DNA from: Flavobacterium fluviatile
Lineage (GTDB): Bacteria > Bacteroidota > Bacteroidia > Flavobacteriales > Flavobacteriaceae
DNA: 64,000 nucleotides
NCBI RefSeq assembly: GCF_010645065.1
Contig: NZ_JAADZW010000002.1
Span: 248,001-312,000 of the forward strand
Reading direction: 5' to 3'
Below the pieces are notes generated by a model. That model saw nothing but the letters and a program-made list of their open reading frames with translations, searched no databases and was not told where the DNA came from. The translations under genes and the position numbers were made by a program. Shown here in pieces: positions 36,672 to 44,848 of this stretch. Numbering within the stretch: position 1 is the stretch's first letter; the number at the start of each line of letters is the position of its first letter.

Positions 36672-37484
36672 CTATTTCTGAAGTGTATATGGCTGAATGG
36701 CAATCCCGGCTTCATCTAATGCTGTTTTGCAGTTCTCTAATGTTTCAGAAAAAACGGCACCATAGTTTTCGTTTTTTGCCCAAGGGCGTACCGCAAATTC
36801 TACAGAACTTGCGGTTAAATTTTTCACAAACACTTCAGGTGCCGGGGTTTTAAGGACTTTTGGGTTCTTAATTAAAGCATCCAATAATATGTCTTTTGTT
36901 TTTTTGATATCTGAATCATAAGAAACTGCAAAAGTCAAATCGGCTTTTCGTTCCCCCTGCATTGAATAATTAATAATATTTCCATTCGATAAGGCTCCAT
37001 TAGGTACAAAAACCGTTTGATTATTGCCTGTGACTAATTTGGTAACGAAAATCTGAATTTCGACAACTGTTGCAATGACACCCTGTGCTTCGATTGTGTC
37101 ACCTACTTTAAAAGGCTTAAAAAGTATAATCAGCATGCCACCGGCAAAGTTTGAAAGTGAACCCTGCAATGATAAACCCACAGCCAAACCCATTGCTCCC
37201 AAAATAGCAACAAATGACGAGGTAGGTACTCCTAGATTTGAAATCACTGTTACAAATAATAAAATACGTAGAGCCCAAAGTAATATATCAGCGAGAAATT
37301 TAGATAAAGTTGGGTCTAAATTTCTTTTGACCATTACTTTTCTGATAATCCTGTTTGTTAATCTGATAGCATAAAGACCGATAAATAAAATTAAAAAAGC
37401 AGAGATTAATTTAGGGGAATAATCAAGTAATAAGTCAATAAACCGGTTAGCGTAATTACTGAGTTGTTCTGGGTTAACGTTCAT
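36672..37484 (-). CDS. Small-conductance mechanosensitive channel (MscS family)
   Basis: A 270-residue MscS homologue that opens under membrane tension to release solutes on hypo-osmotic shock. Three helices are visible (about 18-44, 65-86 and 92-122); the third is the Gly/Ala-rich pore helix AILGAMGLAVGLSLQGSLSNFAGG. The cytoplasmic beta domain follows, with FKVGDTIEAQGVIATVVEIQIFVTKL and NQTVFVPNGALSNGNIINYS, both characteristic. Size is close to E. coli MscS (286). It is a single gene preceded by the terminator of the upstream minus-strand gene. Confidence 0.95.
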   Translation of the reverse strand: MNVNPEQLSNYANRFIDLLLDYSPKLISAFLILFIGLYAIRLTNRIIRKVMVKRNLDPTLSKFLADILLWALRILLFVTVISNLGVPTSSFVAILGAMGLAVGLSLQGSLSNFAGGMLIILFKPFKVGDTIEAQGVIATVVEIQIFVTKLVTGNNQTVFVPNGALSNGNIINYSMQGERKADLTFAVSYDSDIKKTKDILLDALIKNPKVLKTPAPEVFVKNLTASSVEFAVRPWAKNENYGAVFSETLENCKTALDEAGIAIQPYTLQK

Positions 37485-37495
37485 GATTTTAAAAT

Positions 37496-37520
37496 AAAAA
37501 ACCTTCTCATTGAGAAGGTG
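37496..37520 (-). terminator. Rho-independent terminator after the small acidic protein gene
   Basis: On the minus strand ACCTTCTC / GAGAAGGT (37502-37509 with 37513-37520) is followed by TTTTTTATTTT. It lies 48 bases after the 37568 stop and ends just before mscS. Confidence 0.75.
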
Positions 37521-37567
37521 TATTAGTTTTGCAAATATAAAGATTTGCTATAAAAATAAATAAGTTT

Positions 37568-37903
37568 TTAATCGTTATCAGTTGACGTTACTGCTTTTTC
37601 ACTTATATCCACTACAGTATCATAAACTAGTGGTTTTGTATCGTCCGTTTCAGAATTTATTTCTTTTACAGAATCGATAATGTCATTTATAATATCTTTG
37701 GCATGGTTTGTAAACTCAACAGCATCTTCCAATATCGGTTCAGAGACTTCTTTGACCTTATTTAAAGTTTCTTCTACAAAGTTTTCTGTTTTCTCAATAT
37801 GTTTATTTTCCGAAGTATGCTGATCGGCGTTAGCTTTTGCAGCTGGCGTTTCCTGAGTTTTGCCGAATAAATTTTTAAAAAACGATGATAATCCCATACG
37901 CAA
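37568..37903 (-). CDS. Small acidic helical protein of unknown function
   Basis: A 111-residue protein without recognised domains. It opens with MRMGLSSFFKNLFGK, an amphipathic basic segment, followed by a low-complexity acidic region rich in Glu, Asp, Thr and Lys that is likely helical and cytoplasmic (KVKEVSEPILEDAVEFTNHAK, INDIIDSVKEINSE). There is no signal peptide or helix long enough to span the membrane. Start could be the Met at residue 1 or at residue 3 (37897). A TAAACTTTG element lies just upstream on the minus strand, so the message may be nearly leaderless. The N-terminal basic helix may bind membranes, by inference only. Confidence 0.7.
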   Translation of the reverse strand: MRMGLSSFFKNLFGKTQETPAAKANADQHTSENKHIEKTENFVEETLNKVKEVSEPILEDAVEFTNHAKDIINDIIDSVKEINSETDDTKPLVYDTVVDISEKAVTSTDND

Positions 37904-37999
37904 AGTTTATGAAGTTAAAATACAATATTAAGTATTTTGACTTTAGCTTTTATTATATTTTGATAAAATGTTGAGAGTGAGTATGAAGCAGGAATAAAA

Positions 38000-38020
38000 A
38001 AAACGCCTCATGGGCGTTTT
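38000..38020 (-). terminator. Rho-independent terminator after the nfu gene
   Basis: Stem AAAACGCC / GGCGTTTT (38000-38007 with 38013-38020), loop TCATG; on the minus strand it runs into a long T tract, 24 bases after the 38044 stop. Confidence 0.8.
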
Positions 38021-38043
38021 TAATTGTATCGATATTTGTTTTT

Positions 38044-38943
38044 TTATGCATTTAATGCATCAACAGTAATCTGCTCATCATTCAGCATACTTTTCAGCAT
38101 GTTTTCAATGCCGCTTTTTAAAGTAAATGTTGAAGATGGACAGCCGCTGCAGGCTCCCTGTAAAATTACCTTTACTACTTTATTGTCTTCATTATAAGAA
38201 TCAAAAGCAATGTTTCCGCCATCAGCAGCAACAGCAGGTTTTACATATTCCTCCAGTATATTAATGATTTGTTGCGAAGTTACATCTAACTTGTCAAAAG
38301 CCTCATCTTTGGTTATGTCATTTTTAGCGGTAGCTTCAATTAAACTTTCATCTAAAACTGTTCCGCCATTTTCAATGAATTGTTTGATGAAAGTTCTTAA
38401 TTCTAATGTGATTTCAGACCAGTCGTTAATTTCATACTTGGTTACCGAGATGTAATTTTCATCAATAAATATCTCTTTTACATAAGGGAATTTAAATAAT
38501 TCCTGAGCTAATGGAGAAGAAGCTGTCTGGTCGATATTTTTATATTCAACAGCATTTTTAGTCAGCATTCTGCTTACAACAAATTTTAAGGCAGCCGGAT
38601 TAGGAGTTGTTTCTCCGTACACGGTTATTGGCTGTTTTTTGGGCTTGTTTTCATCTATGTTAATGATGGTACCACCTTTATTTACAAAAGCTTCAATTTG
38701 TTCGGCAACTGCATCCTGGACATCTTCCCATTCTACGATGCTGAATCTTTCAACAGCAATAAAATTTCCTGAAATGTAAACTGTTTTTACAAAAGGAAGA
38801 TAAAAAAGCTGCTGGGCTAATGGTGATGATTTTGCTTCATCTATGTTTTTAAATTCAAAATTTTGATTCTGAGTAATGAAATCATCAAACTCAAACTTTA
38901 TGATGGTAGGATTTTGTGTTTCTTTTATAGTGATTTTTGCCAT
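38044..38943 (-). CDS. NifU/Nfu-type iron-sulfur cluster scaffold with two N-terminal Nfu_N domains
   Basis: A 299-residue Fe-S carrier protein. Two tandem Nfu_N domains are visible (about residues 8-95 and 108-197); they share the pattern TxNPxxxKF ... SPLAQxLFxxPxVKxxxIxxNxIxVxxxxxxxW. A C-terminal NifU domain (about 222-297) carries the cluster ligands C265 and C268 in GACSGCPSSTF and the motif VKPAVAADGGNI. Most Nfu proteins have one N-terminal domain; duplication is common in Bacteroidota. It is a single gene with its own terminator. Confidence 0.93.
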   Translation of the reverse strand: MAKITIKETQNPTIIKFEFDDFITQNQNFEFKNIDEAKSSPLAQQLFYLPFVKTVYISGNFIAVERFSIVEWEDVQDAVAEQIEAFVNKGGTIINIDENKPKKQPITVYGETTPNPAALKFVVSRMLTKNAVEYKNIDQTASSPLAQELFKFPYVKEIFIDENYISVTKYEINDWSEITLELRTFIKQFIENGGTVLDESLIEATAKNDITKDEAFDKLDVTSQQIINILEEYVKPAVAADGGNIAFDSYNEDNKVVKVILQGACSGCPSSTFTLKSGIENMLKSMLNDEQITVDALNA

Positions 38944-38991
38944 GTCTTTATATTTTTTGTAAATTTAATAAAGTTATCTTCTACTAAAAGC

Positions 38992-38999
38992 TATATTTG
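38992..38999 (+). promoter_or_regulatory. Candidate -7 element (TATATTTG) of the PorP/SprF gene
   Basis: Perfect TAnnTTTG, 79 bases before ATG 39079, giving a leader of about 70 bases. No clear -33 match. Confidence 0.4.
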
Positions 39000-39078
39000 A
39001 TTTTTTAATAAAATAATTAGGTTTCTTTTTGTAATCAATCTTGTTAAAATTGAAAAAGCATCTAAATAAGTTACTTTC

Positions 39079-40068
39079 ATGGAATTGAAAATCAGAATCT
39101 TGTTTATTTTTACAATTGTTTCATTCTATTCTTATTCACAAGAAGGAATTCCGGTTTATTCTGACTATTTATCAGATAACTATTACTTGATTCATCCCTC
39201 TATGGCAGGCGCAGCAAATTGTGCCAAAATAAGACTGACAGCCAGAAAACAATGGTTTGGTCAGGATGATGCTCCTTCTTTACAGACATTAAGTTTCAAC
39301 GGTAGGATTGGCGAAAGATCAGGTGGAGGAATTATTGTTTTTAATGATAAAAACGGTTATCATTCACAAAAGGGAGTGAAACTTACTTACGCTCATCATA
39401 TTATGTTTTCAAGGAGCGAACTGGATTTGAATCAGCTTTCTTTTGGTATAAGCGGAGGTTTTATTCAGAGTCAGCTGGATGAAACTTCATTTGGCGGAAC
39501 TTTTGATCCTATTGTTTTTGGATCAATACAAAACGATTCTTATTTCAATGTTGATGTTGGAGCTTCGTATAATTTTTTGGATTTTTATGCTCATTTAACT
39601 GTTCAGGGACTTATAGAAACCAGAAGGCAGCTATATACGGATTATGAGAGTGATAATTTGAGAAAGTTTCTTTTGAGTGCAGGATATGTTTTTGGAAAAA
39701 GAGAAAATATTACCTGGGAGCCATCAATTTTATTTCAGTATTTTGATCAGACGAAAGAAAAATCGATTGACCTGAATTTAAAAGCCTACAAAAATATGGA
39801 CTTCGGAAGTATATGGGCAGCATTGTCTTACAGAAGAAGTTTTGATGGCGCGCGTTATAGCGAAGAAACCGGAGTGGGAGACCAAAAATTACAGTATATA
39901 ACCCCGATCATTGGTCTTAACTACAAAAAATTTATGTTTGCTTATACGTATTCAAATGTTACAGGAGATGTGAAATTTGATACAGGAGGTTATCACCAGA
40001 TAACTTTAGGAATAAACTTATTTTGTAAGAGGGAGCGTTACGACTGTAGTTGCCCTGCTGTTAATTAA
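39079..40068 (+). CDS. PorP/SprF family type IX secretion outer-membrane protein
   Basis: A 329-residue outer-membrane barrel of the PorP/SprF family. Signal peptide ends about residue 20 (YSYSQE). The hallmark N-terminal region is present: PVYSDYLSDNYYLIHPSMAGAANCAKIRLTARKQWFGQDDAP, and the C-terminal half has the usual barrel strands and the motif YTYSNVTGDVKFDTGGYHQITLGINL. SprF-like proteins help secrete specific large adhesins (SprB-type) through the T9SS, anchoring them at the cell surface. Here there is no adhesin gene next to it; the neighbour is a carbonic anhydrase-like protein 18 bases downstream, so this is an orphan copy whose client is elsewhere. Confidence 0.9.
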   Translation: MELKIRILFIFTIVSFYSYSQEGIPVYSDYLSDNYYLIHPSMAGAANCAKIRLTARKQWFGQDDAPSLQTLSFNGRIGERSGGGIIVFNDKNGYHSQKGVKLTYAHHIMFSRSELDLNQLSFGISGGFIQSQLDETSFGGTFDPIVFGSIQNDSYFNVDVGASYNFLDFYAHLTVQGLIETRRQLYTDYESDNLRKFLLSAGYVFGKRENITWEPSILFQYFDQTKEKSIDLNLKAYKNMDFGSIWAALSYRRSFDGARYSEETGVGDQKLQYITPIIGLNYKKFMFAYTYSNVTGDVKFDTGGYHQITLGINLFCKRERYDCSCPAVN

Positions 40069-40086
40069 ATATAGAAATAGAATATC

Positions 40087-40599
40087 ATGTTGATAAAATC
40101 CGTAAACGGGAAATTTCCTGAAATTCCCGATGATTGTTATGTGGCTGAAAATGCTACTATTGTTGGAGATGTATCTTTTGGCGATTCATGCAGTGTATGG
40201 TTTAATGCTGTGATTCGCGGGGATGTCAATTTTATCAAAATTGGCAATAAAGTGAATATTCAGGACGGAGCGATTATTCATTGCACGTATCAAAAGCATC
40301 CTACAATTATTGGCAATAACGTATCGATAGGACATAATGCTATTGTTCATGGCTGCACCATTCAGGATAACGTTTTAATCGGAATGGGCGCTATCGTAAT
40401 GGACAATTGTGTGGTAGAAAGCAATTCGATTATTGCAGCCGGAGCGGTTGTAACACAAAATACAGTTGTAGCTTCAGGAAGTATTTATGCAGGTGTTCCT
40501 GCCAAAAAAGTGAAAGATATTGATCAGTCGGATTTTGCGGGAGAAATCGAGCGTATCTCTAATAATTACGTGATGTATTCAGGCTGGTTTAAAGAATAA
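40087..40599 (+). CDS. Gamma-class carbonic anhydrase family protein
   Basis: A 170-residue left-handed beta-helix (hexapeptide repeat) protein of the gamma-CA/YrdA/PaaY family. The three zinc-binding histidines are at H65 (IIHCTYQ), H83 and H88 (GHNAIVHGC), and the repeat pattern (VGDVSFGDSCSVWFNAVIRGD) is typical. Many YrdA-like members lack proven carbonic anhydrase activity, so function is a family-level inference. It follows the PorP/SprF gene by 18 bases and may share its transcript. Confidence 0.93.
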   Translation: MLIKSVNGKFPEIPDDCYVAENATIVGDVSFGDSCSVWFNAVIRGDVNFIKIGNKVNIQDGAIIHCTYQKHPTIIGNNVSIGHNAIVHGCTIQDNVLIGMGAIVMDNCVVESNSIIAAGAVVTQNTVVASGSIYAGVPAKKVKDIDQSDFAGEIERISNNYVMYSGWFKE

Positions 40600-40629
40600 T
40601 GTAGAATATAAAAAGGCAATATTTTAAGT

Positions 40630-40676
40630 TCCAAATTCCAATTTAGTTCGAATACTATTAGAATTTGGATTTTTTA
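40630..40676. terminator. Probable bidirectional terminator between convergent genes
   Basis: TCCAAATTC (40630-40638) pairs perfectly with GAATTTGGA (40661-40669), with a 22-base loop and a T tract after. It lies between the carbonic anhydrase and response regulator stop codons. Confidence 0.5.
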
Positions 40677-40688
40677 TTTGAAAGCAAA

Positions 40689-41408
40689 TTATATATTGAT
40701 TCTTTCGAAAAAAGCATTTTTATAGCTTTCACTAATCGGAATTCGTTTATCATTAATCAGCACCTTATTTTTTTGTATCGATTTTACATGCTTGATGTTG
40801 ATGATATATGATCTGTGAATTCTTGAGAATCCTTTGCTGAAAAGTAAATTTTCTAATTTGATCAGACTAATCAGGGTCAGGGTAAATTTATTGTCTGTTG
40901 TGTAAATTTTTACGTAATCTTTTAACCCTTCAATAAATAAAATATCTGAGAAATTCATTTTCACATTTTCATATTCTGCTCTTACAAACATAAAATCCTG
41001 TTCTAATTCAGGAATTGTTGTACTTTCTGAAATTGTATTAACAGTACCCGCTACGGGAATTAAAATCTGTTGTGCCCTGAGTACAGCTTTTAGAAATCGG
41101 TGAAACGGAATTGGCTTTACCAGATAATCTACTGCTCCAAGATTAAAACCTTCGACTGCATAATCAGAATAGGCTGTTGTGAAAATAATCAAAGGTTTTT
41201 TTTCGATAGTATTCAAAAATTCAATTCCGGAGAAATGAGGCATCTGAATATCAAGGAAAATTAAATCTACATTGTTTTGGTTAATAAAAGCAACCGCATC
41301 AATAGCATTGTTGAAAGTGCTTATTAATTCTAATGAATCAATTTTGCTGACAAAATCTTTTAGCAAATCTACCGCTAAAGGTTCATCGTCTATAATTACA
41401 CATTTCAT
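40689..41408 (-). CDS. LytTR-type response regulator
   Basis: A 239-residue two-component regulator. The receiver domain (residues 1-120) has acidic D7/D8, the phosphoacceptor D53 (LIFLDIQMP), the Thr in IIFTTAYS and the Lys in DYLVKPI. A LytTR DNA-binding domain follows (about 138-238), with FIEGLKDYVKIYT and FSRIHRSYIINI. It is the partner of the histidine kinase gene 115 bases upstream on the same strand; a separate -7 element in that gap suggests it can also be transcribed alone. Likely target is the kelch/DUF4907/DUF6268 cluster in front of it, by inference. Confidence 0.95.
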   Translation of the reverse strand: MKCVIIDDEPLAVDLLKDFVSKIDSLELISTFNNAIDAVAFINQNNVDLIFLDIQMPHFSGIEFLNTIEKKPLIIFTTAYSDYAVEGFNLGAVDYLVKPIPFHRFLKAVLRAQQILIPVAGTVNTISESTTIPELEQDFMFVRAEYENVKMNFSDILFIEGLKDYVKIYTTDNKFTLTLISLIKLENLLFSKGFSRIHRSYIINIKHVKSIQKNKVLINDKRIPISESYKNAFFERINI

Positions 41409-41443
41409 GTCTTGTAGATTTAAGTTTTAATAATTGATTGTGT

Positions 41444-41451
41444 CAAAAGTA
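41444..41451 (-). promoter_or_regulatory. -7 element (TACTTTTG, minus strand) of the LytTR regulator
   Basis: Perfect TAnnTTTG on the minus strand, 35 bases before the 41408 start. The same octamer TACTTTTG occurs before the first gene of the cluster at 44841-44848. Confidence 0.45.
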
Positions 41452-41523
41452 GCTTTAAACGAAAGACTTACATTTTAAAAATTAGTTAAAATATGAGTAA
41501 GCTTATTTGTTTAAAACTTGTTT

Positions 41524-42636
41524 TTAATGAATCTCAGTTTGAATTTTATCTAATTTTAAATTTAAGTGCACACGATAATATTGATTGTCTTGTTTAATTG
41601 TCAATTCATGTGCGTTCGGGTATAATAAATCCAGTCTGTTTTGAATGTTTGCTAATCCAATACCTGAGTTTTCCGGATCTTTTACATAGTTTTCGATGGT
41701 GTTTTCAATCCAGAAATCGAGACTGTTTTCCAGTATAAAAACCTTAATTTTTACGTACGCAGCACCCTTGTAATCAGTTCCGTATTTGAATGCATTTTCA
41801 ACAAATGAAATTAATAATAAAGGCTCTATAAATTTATTTCGGGTATCACCATGAACATTAATGACAATGTTTTCAATATTATTTAGCCTCAGTTTTTGTA
41901 ATTCTATATAATTCTGAATATAGTCAATTTCTTTTTCTAAAGCCACCGTTTTATTGTCCGTTTCATACAGCATATACCGCATTAATTCTGATAATGTAAC
42001 GATGGCATCAGGAACCAAATCAGATTTTTTATGAGCTAGGGAATAAATACTGTTAAGTGAATTAAACAGGAAATGTGGATTTGTCTGTTTTCTTAAGTAA
42101 TTCAATTCTGTATTTGTTCTGTGTGTTTCGGCTATTAACTTGTTTTGCTGATTTTGATAGAATTCAGTTAATGTTCTGACAATGGCACTAATGGCTGTAA
42201 TCAAAAGATAGAAAAAGGAAGGGCCTATTTTAAAAAAAAGAGGCTGTTTGAGTATACGCACTTTCATTCTTTCCTCCTTTATAAACATTTTGGCTTCTTC
42301 AGGCAGCATTTTTGGAGGCATCATGTTTGGTGTCCGCAAATGATTAAATTCCGGAATAAAATAATTTATTCGGATTATCATAAAAAGTAAAATCAAAGCA
42401 AGTACAAAAACAAAATAGAGCCAGTATTTTTTTTCTAAAAGTAAAGCAGGTACCAGATAAAAATAGTTGAGGTAGAATAAAACAATTCCGGTTCCCCATT
42501 GTACATAAAAATCATTGTTGATTCTAAAAGGACTTTCATAAAACTGAATCAATGATGTCAATATAAAGAAAGTCCATATAGTAACATGGAATAAAATTTT
42601 ATTTGAATTTGTATTTTTAAGGGCACCGATGTTCAT
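41524..42636 (-). CDS. LytS-type sensor histidine kinase
   Basis: A 370-residue kinase with four or so N-terminal helices (about 14-30, 47-66, 71-90 and 139-156) and very little periplasmic sensing domain. The His_kinase (LytS/YehU) domain contains the phosphorylated H188 in QTNPHFLFNSLNSIYSL, and the HATPase domain ends with GIGLANIQNRLDLLYP. A Met/Pro-rich loop (TPNMMPPKMLPEEAKMF, about 102-118) lies between helices 3 and 4 and could contact a ligand or metal. The start codon follows the DUF4907 stop directly, so the two are coupled; it is the sensor for the adjacent LytTR regulator. Confidence 0.95.
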   Translation of the reverse strand: MNIGALKNTNSNKILFHVTIWTFFILTSLIQFYESPFRINNDFYVQWGTGIVLFYLNYFYLVPALLLEKKYWLYFVFVLALILLFMIIRINYFIPEFNHLRTPNMMPPKMLPEEAKMFIKEERMKVRILKQPLFFKIGPSFFYLLITAISAIVRTLTEFYQNQQNKLIAETHRTNTELNYLRKQTNPHFLFNSLNSIYSLAHKKSDLVPDAIVTLSELMRYMLYETDNKTVALEKEIDYIQNYIELQKLRLNNIENIVINVHGDTRNKFIEPLLLISFVENAFKYGTDYKGAAYVKIKVFILENSLDFWIENTIENYVKDPENSGIGLANIQNRLDLLYPNAHELTIKQDNQYYRVHLNLKLDKIQTEIH

Positions 42637-42978
42637 TTACATTTTTATTTTTAATAAAATTAAATCATTTTTGGTTACCGATGGTGATATGCTTTGATTC
42701 AGTTTTTTTACCACTAAACCGGCTACTTTTAATGCATCATCCTCAGAGCTGAAACTTTTAGTTTCACTAATAACCGGAATAATGGTCTGCTTAATTAGAA
42801 TTTTATCTTTATAAGAAATTGTATATCCCCAGCCGGATGTAGTTTTAATTGATTCTGCCTGAAGTATTTCTTTTTTTGAACAAGTTGTAAACGGCAGGAA
42901 AAGTAGAATAAAAAGTAAATTCTTCCGGAAAGCTTTCCGGAAGAATTTAGTTATAGTACTGTTAATTATCATCGTCAT
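42637..42978 (-). CDS. DUF4907 family small lipoprotein
   Basis: About 113 residues if started at the Met overlapping the kelch stop (42978; another Met lies at 42972). An upstream Met at 43017 would lie inside the kelch coding region and is unlikely. A hydrophobic segment LLFILLFLPFTTCSKKE gives a lipoprotein signal with the Cys about 32 residues in. The mature part includes SGWGYTISYKDKILIKQTIIPVISETKSFSSEDDALKVAGLVVKKL, matching DUF4907, a Bacteroidota family often found beside kelch proteins. A perfect 34-bp palindrome (42916-42949) encodes its residues FFRKAFRK. The start of the kinase gene directly follows its stop. Confidence 0.75.
   Translation of the reverse strand: MTMIINSTITKFFRKAFRKNLLFILLFLPFTTCSKKEILQAESIKTTSGWGYTISYKDKILIKQTIIPVISETKSFSSEDDALKVAGLVVKKLNQSISPSVTKNDLILLKIKM
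42916..42949. repeat. Perfect 34-bp palindrome in the first codons of the DUF4907 gene
   Basis: Two 17-base arms with no spacer, centred on AAAGCTTT (between 42932 and 42933): TAAATTCTTCCGGAAAG followed by its exact reverse complement. It starts 13 bases after the kelch stop and ends before the lipoprotein hydrophobic segment. As RNA it would form a very stable hairpin just after the start codon. Confidence 0.9.
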
Positions 42979-43969
42979 TTTGTGCTTCAAATGGTTTAAA
43001 TTCCCATGAGTCATCAAAATAAGTAGAGCCTATTCTGCCCAGCATTAAAAAACCTCTGTTATTGATTGCAAAACCTACAGCATCTGTTCTTGCCGCTCCT
43101 TCAAGAGCCGTTCTTTCTACCCATAAGTCAGTTGAAGGATTGTATTCCCAAACAGTTTTGATCCCTTCGCCGCCTACAACATAACCCAGTCCGTTTAAGC
43201 TGAAACTGGATGCATTTGTACGTGTAATTGCATAGTCATCGTTCCAGCTATAATCATCATCATCATCCTGATCAATATCCCGTAGTCTTGTCCACACTTC
43301 AGTTTCAGGATTAAATTCCCAAAAATCTTCCTGGTTTACCCCATTATTTACCCCGGTTCCAAGATAAGCTCTATCATTGATTACAAAAACGGTAGCATTA
43401 CGTCTTTTGTTTCCACTAAACCCGCTGACCAATGTCCAGGTATTAACTGTGTCATCATATTGATAAAAATCTTTTAGATAATTTCCATCATAACCTGTTC
43501 CAAAATACGCTTTGCCGCCTACCTGAAAACCTAATGCACCGTAACGTGCCGTTCCTCCAAAATCAGTTTTTTTCGTCCATGAATTACTGACCGGATCGTA
43601 CTGATAGAAATCTTTCAGTTTATTGGTGCCGTCATATCCAAGACCAATGTAACCTTTGCCGTTGAGTTCAAAACTTGAAGCAGAACTTCTGCCGGTTCCT
43701 GTAAAATCAGCTTTTTGTTCCCAGTAATCACCATTTGAATTATAAGCCCATAAGTCTTTTAAATATTCATCTCCTGTATAACCTGTCGTAACATAAGCAT
43801 AATCCCCGATTACAAAACTGGCTGCACTGGATCTGGCCGGACCATCAAATGCAGATTTTTTAATCCAGTTACCTATTAATTCATCATCTTCATCATCGTT
43901 GCTGCAGCCTGTAAAAAAAAGGCCTGATAACAGAGTCGCGAATAATATCCCTTTTTTTAAATTATTCAT
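42962..43969 (-). CDS. Kelch-repeat surface lipoprotein
   Basis: A 335-residue lipoprotein with the lipobox GLFFTGC (Cys at about residue 22). The Cys is followed by SNDDEDDE, an acidic run like the lipoprotein export signal that sends Bacteroidota lipoproteins to the cell surface. About six kelch repeats follow, each with a pattern such as ARSSAASFVIGDYAYVTTGYTG, then LKDLWAYNSNGDYWEQKADF, forming a probable six-bladed propeller. Kelch propellers usually bind proteins or glycans. It lies 14 bases after the DUF6268-like barrel gene and overlaps the DUF4907 gene, in a cluster that also carries a LytS/LytTR pair. Confidence 0.92.
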   Translation of the reverse strand: MNNLKKGILFATLLSGLFFTGCSNDDEDDELIGNWIKKSAFDGPARSSAASFVIGDYAYVTTGYTGDEYLKDLWAYNSNGDYWEQKADFTGTGRSSASSFELNGKGYIGLGYDGTNKLKDFYQYDPVSNSWTKKTDFGGTARYGALGFQVGGKAYFGTGYDGNYLKDFYQYDDTVNTWTLVSGFSGNKRRNATVFVINDRAYLGTGVNNGVNQEDFWEFNPETEVWTRLRDIDQDDDDDYSWNDDYAITRTNASSFSLNGLGYVVGGEGIKTVWEYNPSTDLWVERTALEGAARTDAVGFAINNRGFLMLGRIGSTYFDDSWEFKPFEAQNDDDN

Positions 43970-43983
43970 AGTTTTAAATTTAT

Positions 43984-44823
43984 TTATTGTTTGTATTTGA
44001 TCCCTACGCTTAAAATATATCCGTTACCGGTATTAAAATCATATAATTTGTGATTGTTTTTATCCAGAAGATTATACTTTTTGTCAAAGTTATAACCTGC
44101 TTTAAAATTGATAAACCAGTTATTATCCATATTCCTTTCATATTCAAGAGCAGTTGTCATTTGCGATGTGCTAATTTTTGCTGCCTCGCTGTATAAATCA
44201 ACAGGTTTATCCAAATTGTAAAAACTGCCGTTGAAACTATTACTAAGACTAAAGTTGTTTCGCTCATTATTGGAATAAGATATTTTTGAATTCGGGAAAC
44301 CAACTAAAATATCCATTTGATTTATTGTACCGAAAAATGATACTTTAGGAATGAATTTAGACAGACCAAATACTGTAGATCTTTCGAATCCAATGCTTAC
44401 AGCTGTTTTTGAAGACAATTCCTGTAAAAGCTGAAAACCGCCTAAGATACTCATATCTGAAATACCCAAATTTTGTTGAAAATTGGCTGTTGGTGTAAGT
44501 ACAAAAATCAATTTTGTTTTATTTGAAATGGTATGTAAAAGCTCAAATTTGTTTTGAATTCGATTAAACTGATTCAAACCTTCGAAACCTTCATAAGCCC
44601 CCGCTTCGTACTTTATTTTGAGATTGGTGTATGACGTTGTATTTGTAATTTCATTTTTATCGTTTATTTTTTTTGAAAAAAATATCCCCGCACTCGATTC
44701 ATTAAATTTAATTTCTTCTGTTGGTTCAGTCTTTAAATTAAAATCTGCAGAAAACTTTTCTTGTGATTTCATACTAAAAGTATAAACCAATAGCATCACC
44801 CAAACTAAAATCTTTATTCTCAT
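43984..44823 (-). CDS. DUF6268-like outer-membrane beta-barrel protein
   Basis: A 279-residue protein with a signal peptide (about 1-20, ending FSMKSQ) and amphipathic strands through the rest, ending in a strand GYILSVGIKYKQ. It matches the DUF6268 type of Bacteroidota outer-membrane barrel by pattern; the name is from memory. It is the first gene of a five-gene minus-strand cluster (barrel, kelch lipoprotein, DUF4907, kinase, regulator), separated from the kelch gene by 14 bases, and has a -7 element 17 bases upstream. It may be the membrane platform for the kelch lipoprotein. Confidence 0.8.
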   Translation of the reverse strand: MRIKILVWVMLLVYTFSMKSQEKFSADFNLKTEPTEEIKFNESSAGIFFSKKINDKNEITNTTSYTNLKIKYEAGAYEGFEGLNQFNRIQNKFELLHTISNKTKLIFVLTPTANFQQNLGISDMSILGGFQLLQELSSKTAVSIGFERSTVFGLSKFIPKVSFFGTINQMDILVGFPNSKISYSNNERNNFSLSNSFNGSFYNLDKPVDLYSEAAKISTSQMTTALEYERNMDNNWFINFKAGYNFDKKYNLLDKNNHKLYDFNTGNGYILSVGIKYKQ

Positions 44824-44840
44824 TACTCATTTAATTGATT

Positions 44841-44848
44841 CAAAAGTA
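44841..44848 (-). promoter_or_regulatory. -7 element (TACTTTTG, minus strand) of the kelch cluster
   Basis: Perfect TAnnTTTG on the minus strand, 17 bases before the 44823 start. The same octamer precedes the regulator gene. Confidence 0.5.
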
